Assembly: GCA_964608095.1 (NCBI GenBank)
Contig: CAZSMK010000080.1
Location: forward strand, 1 to 12,221
Length of the DNA stretch: 12,221 nucleotides
Reading direction: 5' to 3'
DNA from: CAZSMK01 sp964608095
Lineage (GTDB): Bacteria > Sumerlaeota > Sumerlaeia > MWCT01 > JAGHBZ01
A program made the position numbers and the translations under genes. This document shows positions 7,025 to 12,221 of the stretch, piece by piece; position 1 is the first letter of the stretch; each line of letters begins with the position of its first letter. A model generated the notes under the pieces. That model saw only the letters and a list, made by a program, of their open reading frames with translations. It was not told where the DNA came from and ran no database searches.

Positions 7025-7267
7025 TCATAATATGGGATCAACGTATTCTTTATCTTCTTCATTCTCAAAAATAGCGTAGTCGGGACAATAAAGCACACAA
7101 TCGAGACAATAGATGCAGTCTTCCATCCGGGCAAATACAGGATACCCTTCCGCATCAAGGTCGATAACTTTTTTGGGACAGACATCTCTGCAGATTCCGC
7201 ATCGCTTACACCATCTTTTGTTTACCCAGAGATATTTTTCTCGTTGTTTCGTTTGTTCCTTTGCCAT
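7025..7267 (-). CDS. korD: 2[4Fe-4S] ferredoxin-like delta subunit of the 2-oxoacid oxidoreductase (KorD)
   Basis: This 80-residue protein has two complete cluster motifs: C20, C23, C26 and C30-Pro (WCKRCGICRDVCP), and C51, C54, C57 and C61-Pro (CIYCLDCVLYCP). It relays electrons from the KorB cluster to soluble ferredoxin and is a standing subunit in four-part Kor enzymes. A basic N-terminus (MAKEQTKQREKYLW) precedes the fold and an acidic tail follows. GGGAG ten bases before the ATG at 7267 supports the start. A strong promoter-like sequence lies just upstream, so korDABC can probably be transcribed without sucCD. Confidence 0.95.
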   Translation of the reverse strand: MAKEQTKQREKYLWVNKRWCKRCGICRDVCPKKVIDLDAEGYPVFARMEDCIYCLDCVLYCPDYAIFENEEDKEYVDPIL

Positions 7268-7311
7268 TTGATTATCTCCCGACAGAATATCTTAAGCACC
7301 TTATCATTTTC

Positions 7312-7339
7312 ATTATAGCACAACCTGCTGAAAATCCAA
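7312..7339 (-). promoter_or_regulatory. Extended -10 promoter in front of korD
   Basis: On the minus strand a perfect TATAAT (7317-7312) is preceded by TGC, giving an extended -10. TTGGAT (7339-7334) lies 16 bases upstream and matches the -35 at three positions. It begins just 5 bases before the sucD stop codon on the template and would give a leader of roughly 40 bases before korD. It is the best promoter match in the window. Confidence 0.6.
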
Positions 7340-7343
7340 TGAT

Positions 7344-8219
7344 TCATTCCTTAAGGGTTTCCTTGAGAAGGTCGCACACCTGGTCCGTTCGCTCGGCGAC
7401 CGGGACACCACATTCCTCCAACAGGCGGATTTTTTCCTGTGCAGTGCCGGTTCCACCGTCGATTATGGCGCCGGCATGCCCCATTCTCTTGCCCGGCGGT
7501 GCGGTCAATCCCGCAATAAACGCCACCACAGGTTTGGACATCTTCTCTTTAATGTACCTTCCGGCTCGTTCCTCTTCTGTGCCCCCGATCTCGCCGATTA
7601 TCACCACGGCATCGGTTTCTGAATCGTCTTCAAAAAGAGGCAAGGCATCGAGAAACGTTGTCCCCACTATCGGATCACCACCTATTCCTATGCATGTCGT
7701 CTGACCCAATCCACCCACGGTCAACTCACGTACAATTTCATAGGTCAGTGTTCCACTGCGTGAAATGACACCGATACGCCCCCGCTTGTGAATATGACCG
7801 GGCATAATGCCGATCTTTGTCTTACCCGGGGATATGATCCCCGGACAATTTGGACCTATGACCACGGCGCCTGTATAATGCGCTTCCCAGTATACTTTCA
7901 TCATGTCAAAAGTAGGTATCCCTTCAGTTATAATAACGACCAGTTTGATACCGGCATGAATGGATTCAAGAGCTGCATCGGTGGCAAACGCTGAAGGGAC
8001 ATAGATAACGGAAGCGTTTGCATCCACCGTCTCGACCGCTTCCAGAACTGTATTGAATATGGGAACGTTCTCGAGAGTAACTTGACCGCCTTTACCGGGA
8101 ACCACTCCCCCGACGACACTGGTTCCGTACTCTATCATCTTCTGACCGTGAAACTGTCCCTCTGTTCCCGTGATTCCCTGGATTATGACACGTGTAGTTT
8201 CATCCGCAAGGATGCTCAT
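7344..8219 (-). CDS. sucD: Succinyl-CoA synthetase alpha subunit SucD
   Basis: The alpha subunit binds CoA and carries the phosphohistidine of succinyl-CoA synthetase (succinyl-CoA plus NDP and phosphate to succinate, CoA and NTP, reversible). The 291-residue length is standard. Visible landmarks are the CoA-binding Rossmann start GITGTEGQFH (15-24), VGGVVPGKGG (36-45), TEGIP (98-102), IGPNCPGIISPGK (121-133), and SRSGTLTYE (153-161). The active-site histidine is H248 in KRMGHAGAIIDGG. AAGGA seven bases before ATG 8219 is a good ribosome binding site. It is separated from sucC by 193 bases, which is unusually wide for this pair, and that spacer holds an open frame (8231-8407). korD follows after 76 bases. 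Confidence 0.98.
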   Translation of the reverse strand: MSILADETTRVIIQGITGTEGQFHGQKMIEYGTSVVGGVVPGKGGQVTLENVPIFNTVLEAVETVDANASVIYVPSAFATDAALESIHAGIKLVVIITEGIPTFDMMKVYWEAHYTGAVVIGPNCPGIISPGKTKIGIMPGHIHKRGRIGVISRSGTLTYEIVRELTVGGLGQTTCIGIGGDPIVGTTFLDALPLFEDDSETDAVVIIGEIGGTEEERAGRYIKEKMSKPVVAFIAGLTAPPGKRMGHAGAIIDGGTGTAQEKIRLLEECGVPVAERTDQVCDLLKETLKE

Positions 8220-8230
8220 GCTCGTTCCTT

Positions 8231-8407
8231 TTATGATCCTTCCATATTTTTTGTTTTTTTATTTCCTTCGGCACAAATATGAACATCATTTATGCCTGGA
8301 AGATAAACACCGGGGTAAAAATAAAGTATATAATATCGTATAAGCGGAGAGATTGAAAGTGATGACCGCTTTTCAAGCAGTTTAAACAATTGAGCAAAGA
8401 GAATCAT
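8231..8407 (-). CDS. Possible 58-residue ORF filling the sucC-sucD spacer
   Basis: An ATG 5 bases after the sucC stop opens 58 codons and stops at TAA 8233-8231, just before the sucD Shine-Dalgarno. The product would begin MILFAQLFKLLEK, continue with a Tyr/Leu-rich hydrophobic stretch (SPLIRYYILYFYPG, about 20-33), and end in a hydrophilic, lysine-rich tail. It could be a single-helix membrane peptide. Against it: there is no Shine-Dalgarno, and codons are far more AT-rich than in the neighbours. The stretch also contains TATTAT/TATACT boxes that could belong to an internal sucD promoter. I recognise no family. It could equally be an open frame by chance. Confidence 0.25.
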   Translation of the reverse strand: MILFAQLFKLLEKRSSLSISPLIRYYILYFYPGVYLPGINDVHICAEGNKKTKNMEGS

Positions 8408-8412
8408 TTATT

Positions 8413-9543
8413 CTACTGTGCCAGTTCGACGACCTTTCGAGCTGCTTCGCTCATGGTTGGCATTGCTATCAACTGTGTCCCCTGGAGCATCTCTCGTGCC
8501 TGTTCCTCGTTTGTTCCCGTAAGACGGATTACGATAGGGATGTCCAGGGCTATTTGTTGAAAAGCGTCGAGAAGTCCTTGTGCCACCCGGTCGCACCTAA
8601 CAATGCCACCGAAAATATTGATTAATATCGCGTTGACATTCTCATCGGAGGTAATGAGCCGAAGTGCTTCTGTAACCTGTTCGGAACGTGCCCCACCTCC
8701 AATATCCAGAAAATTAGCAGGCCTTCCACCAAAGTGTTTGATCACATCCATGGTTGCCATAGCAAGACCGGCTCCATTTACTATGCACCCTATGTTGCCG
8801 TCAAGATGGACATAATTTATCCGTTTGCGGCGGGCTTCGACTTCGTAAGGGTCTTCTTCAGATTCATCCCTGAGCTCTTCTACCTCCGGATGACGATACA
8901 GCGCATTGTCATCGAAATTAATCTTAGCATCGCAGGCAAGAAGTGATCCATCGCCCGTAATTACCAGCGGATTGATCTCCGCCAGCGATGCATCCTTTTC
9001 CAGAAACAGTCGGTACAGTGATCGTGCAATCTTCTGCAGCTGTTTGGTCTGTTCCTTCTCGAGTTGGAGGAAGAAGCCGAGTTGTCTTATCTGGTAATCT
9101 AATATGCCAAGGTGCGGTTTTACATGAATTTTAAGTATTTTATCAGGAGTGGTTCGTGCAATCTCTTCAATATCAACGCCGCCGGAAGGGCTTGCTATGA
9201 TAACGGGCACTTTCGCCGCCCGGTCAATTATGAGTCCAAGATAAATCTCTCTCTTAATATCCGCCGCTTCTTCTACGAGAATCTTTTTAACCTCGATTCC
9301 CTTGATATCCATGCCGAGTATTGTTGAGGCGGATTTGGTTACTTCCTCTGGGTTGTTTGCACGTTTGATCCCGCCGGCTTTTCCCCTTCCACCCACCAGC
9401 ACTTGCGCCTTTACCACAACGGGGAAATTCAATGATTGTGCCGTGTTGACTGCCTTGTTCGGTGTATCAACCATTTGTCCGGATGGAATTGGAATGCCAT
9501 ATTGTTTGAAAAAAGCCTTGGCTTGATATTCATGAATTTTCAT
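8413..9543 (-). CDS. sucC: Succinyl-CoA synthetase beta subunit SucC
   Basis: The beta subunit has an ATP-grasp nucleotide-binding half and a C-terminal CoA-ligase half that meets SucD. Landmarks are MKIHEYQAKAFFKQYGIP (1-18), KAQVLVGGRGKAGGI (45-59), SLAEINPLV (186-194), the metal-binding D205 region CDAKINFDDNAL (204-215), and GCIVNGAGLAMATMD (252-266). FLDIGGGA (278-285), INIFGGI (309-315) and LTGTNEEQAREML (341-353) follow. At 376 residues it is a little shorter than the 388 of E. coli but complete. Nucleotide preference (ADP or GDP) is not clear from sequence by eye. The ribosome binding site is weak (GAAG before the ATG). It is the first gene of the metabolic block and diverges from ftsY across 248 bases. 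Confidence 0.98.
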   Translation of the reverse strand: MKIHEYQAKAFFKQYGIPIPSGQMVDTPNKAVNTAQSLNFPVVVKAQVLVGGRGKAGGIKRANNPEEVTKSASTILGMDIKGIEVKKILVEEAADIKREIYLGLIIDRAAKVPVIIASPSGGVDIEEIARTTPDKILKIHVKPHLGILDYQIRQLGFFLQLEKEQTKQLQKIARSLYRLFLEKDASLAEINPLVITGDGSLLACDAKINFDDNALYRHPEVEELRDESEEDPYEVEARRKRINYVHLDGNIGCIVNGAGLAMATMDVIKHFGGRPANFLDIGGGARSEQVTEALRLITSDENVNAILINIFGGIVRCDRVAQGLLDAFQQIALDIPIVIRLTGTNEEQAREMLQGTQLIAMPTMSEAARKVVELAQ

Positions 9544-9618
9544 TTTTTGCTTCGATTCCGTTGTTGAACGACGATAACAAGACTACTTTTCGAGCTTCTT
9601 CTCTACCTTGTCAAGTAT

Positions 9619-9647
9619 ATTGCATACAAAATGCTAAAAACCTTCAA
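9619..9647 (-). promoter_or_regulatory. Tentative promoter for sucC
   Basis: On the minus strand TTGAAG (9647-9642) and TGCAAT (9624-9619) are 17 bases apart, each matching four of six consensus positions. A nearby TATACT and a TTGACA could form alternatives but are not correctly spaced. Confidence 0.22.
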
Positions 9648-9715
9648 AAATCGATTGTGAATCATACGAAACACAAAAATAATATCCTCATCATGCATCA
9701 TTTCCCATTTTGTGT

Positions 9716-9745
9716 TTGATTCTTGCCGCCACCTCAACCTATTAT
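9716..9745 (+). promoter_or_regulatory. Candidate sigma70 promoter for ftsY
   Basis: TTGATT (9716-9721) and TATTAT (9740-9745) are 18 bases apart, matching four and five of six consensus positions. It would give a leader of about 40 bases before the ftsY ATG. Confidence 0.45.
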
Positions 9746-9791
9746 GTCTGATTTGTATCCCTGAGCAAAGAGAGGATTTGAGAAGAAATCT

Positions 9792-10778
9792 ATGTCAAAG
9801 AAGGCAAAAGAACCTAACGGTGACCAAAAGGAGCGCCGTGGCCTGTTCAAACGTCTTAAAGAACGTTTGAGTAAGACCAAACATGGCCTGGTAGACAAAA
9901 TCCGTCGTGTCGTTTCTCTTCGGGGCAAATTTGATGAAGAACTCCTCGAAGAAATTGAATCGATTCTTATACAGGCTGACATCGGCATGGACACCACACT
10001 GAAGATTATCGAGCGTGTACGAAATGAAAACAATCGCCACGAACTCAAGGAACCGGAGAATATTATCCAGGCGTTCAAAAAAGCTATTCTCGACATACTT
10101 GAAACGGAAAAGGGGGCATTTGAGTTCGAGCCTGATATACGTCCCTATGTGATTCTTGTTGTGGGTGTAAACGGCGTAGGCAAGACCACCACCATAGCAA
10201 AGCTTGCCCGGAAGTATAAAGACCACGGAAAAAAAGTTATGCTGGTTGCAGGCGATACATTTCGTGCCGCTGCTATCGAGCAACTGGAAATCTGGGCGAA
10301 GCGAACCGGCAGTGATATAATAAAACAGACGATGGGCGCTGACTCGGCGAGCGTGTGTTTTGACGCTATACAAGCGGCGCTTAAACGTGGCACTGATGTC
10401 GTCATTATTGATACGGCGGGTAGACTCCATACAAAAGTCAATCTCATGGAAGAATTGAAGAAGATTATGCGGGTGGTAAAAAAGCAGATTCCCGAAGCGC
10501 CTCACGAAACCTTGCTTGTTATCGACGCTACCACCGGTCAAAATGCCATAAGCCAGACACGCATTTTCAAAAACGATGTCGACGTTACGGGTATTGTAAT
10601 AACCAAGCTTGACGGCACTGCAAAGGGAGGCATAGTCGTTGCCGTTTCCGACCTTTTCGAAATTCCCATAAAACTTATCGGCGTGGGTGAACAAGCCGAG
10701 GATCTACGTCAATTTGAGGCGGAGGAATTTGTTGAGGCATTGTTCGCCGAGGATATTGATGCTGAGGCTGCTTCTTGA
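9792..10778 (+). CDS. ftsY: Signal recognition particle receptor FtsY
   Basis: FtsY is the membrane-associated GTPase that docks SRP-ribosome complexes at SecYEG for co-translational insertion of membrane proteins. The 328 residues contain a short basic N-terminus, a four-helix N domain (about 15-105) and a full G domain. Motifs are GVNGVGKTTTIAKLA (125-139), DTFRAAAIEQL (155-165), DTAGR (207-211), TKLDGTAKGG (271-280) and GVGEQAEDL (297-305), followed by FVEALF. FtsY and not Ffh is indicated by the DATTGQNA loop (245-252) and the lack of a methionine-rich M domain. It lacks the long acidic A domain of E. coli FtsY, as in many bacteria, so an N-terminal amphipathic helix probably gives membrane binding. 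GAGAAGAA upstream of the ATG is a weak ribosome binding site. It is transcribed alone, divergent from sucC and convergent with the DUF362 gene. Confidence 0.98.
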   Translation: MSKKAKEPNGDQKERRGLFKRLKERLSKTKHGLVDKIRRVVSLRGKFDEELLEEIESILIQADIGMDTTLKIIERVRNENNRHELKEPENIIQAFKKAILDILETEKGAFEFEPDIRPYVILVVGVNGVGKTTTIAKLARKYKDHGKKVMLVAGDTFRAAAIEQLEIWAKRTGSDIIKQTMGADSASVCFDAIQAALKRGTDVVIIDTAGRLHTKVNLMEELKKIMRVVKKQIPEAPHETLLVIDATTGQNAISQTRIFKNDVDVTGIVITKLDGTAKGGIVVAVSDLFEIPIKLIGVGEQAEDLRQFEAEEFVEALFAEDIDAEAAS

Positions 10779-10815
10779 TGGTTTCAGATTAACGCACATC
10801 ACAGAGACGGGATAC

Positions 10816-10830
10816 TCACGCATATCGTGA
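10816..10830. other. Small hairpin between the convergent ftsY and DUF362 genes
   Basis: TCACG (10816-10820) and CGTGA (10826-10830) form a 5-bp stem around CATAT, extendable by ACT/AGT pairing across a bulged A. It sits in the 56-base convergent spacer, where a two-way terminator would be expected, but it has no T run on either side. Confidence 0.2.
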
Positions 10831-10834
10831 AGTC

Positions 10835-11863
10835 TTACAGAACTTTCATTCTAATCTTCGAAAGATCGTATTCACCGAGACCGAGTTGTGATGCGATAGG
10901 AAGCCATGCAGTCGGGCGATTGTCCTCTTCAAGCGATTTGAGACCCTCGGTTTTACGCCGGCGCTCTATCATGTCGATGCCAACTGCGTCAAGTGATGCT
11001 GCTTTTAAGCCCACCAACACGGTATCCGCCTGCCAGCGGTAACGATCATCACGCGCCGGTCCGTTATGATATTGCGCCCACAAGGCATCGCCGATGATAA
11101 GACGCCTGCGTTGCCTCACCGCCTTCGACGCACTCAAATCCGCTATATAGGGGCTACAGTTATAAAGGTGATATTTGTTGGGATTGTGAATGATCCCGAA
11201 CAGATTCTTCATGGCGACGGAGGCGCCGGCAAGATTGTGATCTTTCACCACTCCAATATTCACCATGGCGGTTGTTTTGACAAATATTCTACTCAGACAA
11301 CTTCCCACCGATGAGCCAAGTGGGGTGATGTCCGCTTCATAGTCTCGTTCTGTACCAAAGCAGCGGACACCTTTTCCTGATCTATTGAGAGAGAAGCCGG
11401 CGCGCACCAGCTCGCGATCAGAACGATCCCAGAGTATAATATTAGTCTCCTCGACGCCCGCTTGAAGGAGACCATCTACAATTGCAAACGCCAGCGCCGG
11501 TGTGGTGGAAAGTCCTCTTCCCCCAAGACAATTCAATTTAAGCCCAACAATATCTTTGGGTGAAAAAAGAGATTTCCATGCCTTGTCGGGAGAAGATGTA
11601 TCGGTAAGCGCCATCACCGCGGCGTCGAGCTTCTGTTTCAAGATTTTTTTGTTGTATTCATCCGGCGCCACACGTGCTGATTTACAATCCAATCGCACGA
11701 GATCCACTTCAGCAGATGATGAGGCGGGGTATATCTTGCCGGGTGTCGAATCCTTTTCCGAATTCGCTCCAAACACGGGCAAAAAACGCCCATGCATCCC
11801 CCCTATGGCCAATAAGCCCCCAAGACGTTTTAAAAATCCTTTTCTATCTATTCGGTCTGGCAT
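10835..11863 (-). CDS. DUF362 family protein with Tat-like signal sequence
   Basis: DUF362 proteins are widespread in anaerobes. Their biochemical role is mostly unknown, and some members carry ferredoxin domains. The 342-residue protein begins with a twin-arginine-like signal (DRKGFLKRLGGLLAIGG, 6-22), but the pair is Arg-Lys and not Arg-Arg. A possible cleavage region lies near FGANS (31-35). The DUF362 core shows DIVGLKLNCLGG (104-115), a following STTPALAFAIVDGLLQAGV helix (119-137), and the conserved GVVKDHNLAGASVAMKNLFG (204-223). A C-terminal segment includes LIIGDALWAQYHNGP (255-269). No CxxC-type iron-sulfur motif is present, unlike ferredoxin-fused members. The ATG at 11863 follows AGAGACC, a modest ribosome binding site. 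It is convergent with ftsY and divergent from the partial gene at the right edge, so it is transcribed alone. The family call is firm, but function and export are not. Confidence 0.88.
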   Translation of the reverse strand: MPDRIDRKGFLKRLGGLLAIGGMHGRFLPVFGANSEKDSTPGKIYPASSSAEVDLVRLDCKSARVAPDEYNKKILKQKLDAAVMALTDTSSPDKAWKSLFSPKDIVGLKLNCLGGRGLSTTPALAFAIVDGLLQAGVEETNIILWDRSDRELVRAGFSLNRSGKGVRCFGTERDYEADITPLGSSVGSCLSRIFVKTTAMVNIGVVKDHNLAGASVAMKNLFGIIHNPNKYHLYNCSPYIADLSASKAVRQRRRLIIGDALWAQYHNGPARDDRYRWQADTVLVGLKAASLDAVGIDMIERRRKTEGLKSLEEDNRPTAWLPIASQLGLGEYDLSKIRMKVL

Positions 11864-11909
11864 GGTCTCTTCTTTTTCTCTACTTAATCATGTAGCAAAC
11901 GATAGTTCA

Positions 11910-11937
11910 ATTGTATCATTGCAGAAGGCATAGTAAA
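11910..11937 (-). promoter_or_regulatory. Candidate promoter for the DUF362 gene
   Basis: On the minus strand TTTACT (11937-11932) and TACAAT (11915-11910) are 16 bases apart, matching four and five of six consensus positions. The spacer is one copy of the direct repeat listed next. Confidence 0.35.
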
Positions 11938-11966
11938 GTAGGTTTTTGTGTCATTGCAGAGCATAG
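11916..11966. repeat. Imperfect direct repeat upstream of the DUF362 gene
   Basis: TCATTGCAGAAGGCATAG (11916-11933) recurs as TCATTGCAGAGCATAG (11951-11966), differing only by a 2-base deletion, with start points 35 bases apart. The first copy covers the promoter spacer, so the pair could be operator sites or a small duplication. Confidence 0.6.
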
Positions 11967-12023
11967 GGGGGCATCTGCTCAGAGCCGTTATGGATGACAG
12001 CGGGAGAGGAAGACAGATAAGAC

Positions 12024-12043
12024 AAATAAGGCTCCTCTTATTT
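12024..12043. other. AT-rich hairpin, perfect 7-bp stem
   Basis: AAATAAG (12024-12030) and CTTATTT (12037-12043) are perfectly complementary around the 6-base loop GCTCCT. There is no T run beyond the arm. It may be chance in AT-rich DNA. Confidence 0.3.
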
Positions 12044-12104
12044 ACTCGTGTGTCGGCATGGAAATAAAGGAAAAAGCCCGGCGCTCACTCAGTTGCCGAT
12101 ATTC

Positions 12105-12133
12105 ATCGCTCTATACCTTTTAAGGGGAGCGAT
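12105..12133 (+). promoter_or_regulatory. Nested hairpin in the 5' leader of the right-edge gene
   Basis: ATCGCTC (12105-12111) pairs with GAGCGAT (12127-12133). Inside it CCTT (12116-12119) pairs with AAGG (12122-12125). The structure ends 50 bases before the ATG at 12184. It could be a leader control element or a terminator-like stem. No known riboswitch class is recognised. Confidence 0.35.
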
Positions 12134-12183
12134 TCGCGAAATCGGGAACGTAGCATCAGATACGAATACGAAAGGAACCGGAA

Positions 12184-12221
12184 ATGCTGTTTACCCCACG
12201 AAATGAGGACGTGCGGGAGAA
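12184..12221 (+). CDS. Start of an unidentified gene (cut by window edge)
   Basis: ATG 12184 follows AGGA (12173-12176) with a 7-base spacer, a good ribosome binding site. The frame MLFTPRNEDVRE runs open to the end of the window. Twelve residues are too few to name a family. It diverges from the DUF362 gene and is preceded by a structured leader. Confidence 0.5.
   Translation, partial: MLFTPRNEDVRE

Larger units (their letters stand above)
11864..12183. other. 320-base divergent intergenic region with repeats and hairpins
   Basis: No gene is supported. A 25-codon plus-strand frame at 11992 lacks a ribosome binding site. The region holds a candidate promoter for the DUF362 gene, an imperfect direct repeat (11916-11966), two 9-bp units (AGACAGATA, AGACAAATA at 12011-12028), an AT-rich 7-bp hairpin (12024-12043), and a nested hairpin (12105-12133) in the leader of the right-edge gene. 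Confidence 0.6.

Noticed and set aside
9795..10694. Long open frame antisense to ftsY (299 codons)
   Set aside because: It is the mirror of a well-conserved gene, with no domain of its own. The ftsY GTPase motifs explain the constraint.

Overview
This 12.2 kb window comes from a bacterium, probably an anaerobe or microaerophile. The reasons are a four-subunit ferredoxin-dependent 2-oxoacid oxidoreductase (the oxygen-sensitive alternative to 2-oxoglutarate dehydrogenase) next to ADP/ATP-type succinyl-CoA synthetase, together with bacterial ftsY, plsY and comEC. Base composition is moderate, and nothing in the sequence fixes the phylum. There are no rRNA or tRNA genes, no CRISPR array and no transposase. 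Both window edges cut through genes.

Layout. Bases 1-1153 (minus) hold the N-terminal half of the DNA-uptake channel comEC. Diverging from it (plus) is a GT87-type polytopic glycosyltransferase (1324-2577), followed by an unrecognised 128-residue soluble protein with a strong Shine-Dalgarno (2613-2999). A 381-base non-coding stretch with hairpins and a 9-bp tandem repeat follows. Bases 3381-9543 (minus) form the metabolic block, read right to left: sucC, sucD, korD, korA, korB, korC, then plsY after a 347-base gap. On the plus strand ftsY (9792-10778) diverges from sucC. A DUF362 protein with a Tat-like N-terminus (10835-11863, minus) converges on ftsY. A new plus-strand gene with a good ribosome binding site starts at 12184 and runs off the end.

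How the genes work together. KorDABC oxidatively decarboxylates a 2-oxoacid, most likely 2-oxoglutarate, to the acyl-CoA and passes electrons to ferredoxin. In the reverse direction it carboxylates succinyl-CoA. SucCD interconverts succinyl-CoA and succinate with nucleotide phosphorylation. The two enzymes together form one arm of an oxidative, reductive or branched TCA pathway. The block looks like one transcription unit with at least one internal promoter: an extended -10 with a perfect TATAAT sits just after sucD. PlsY (phospholipid synthesis) and FtsY (membrane protein targeting) are housekeeping genes.

Most of the window is ordinary core metabolism. The parts worth a second look are small: an unrecorded 58-codon frame filling the sucC-sucD gap, a short frame whose stop overlaps the korC start, a 9-bp tandem repeat between inverted arms, the unknown 128-residue protein paired with the glycosyltransferase, and structured leaders at the right edge. 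I did not find a convincing new multi-gene system.
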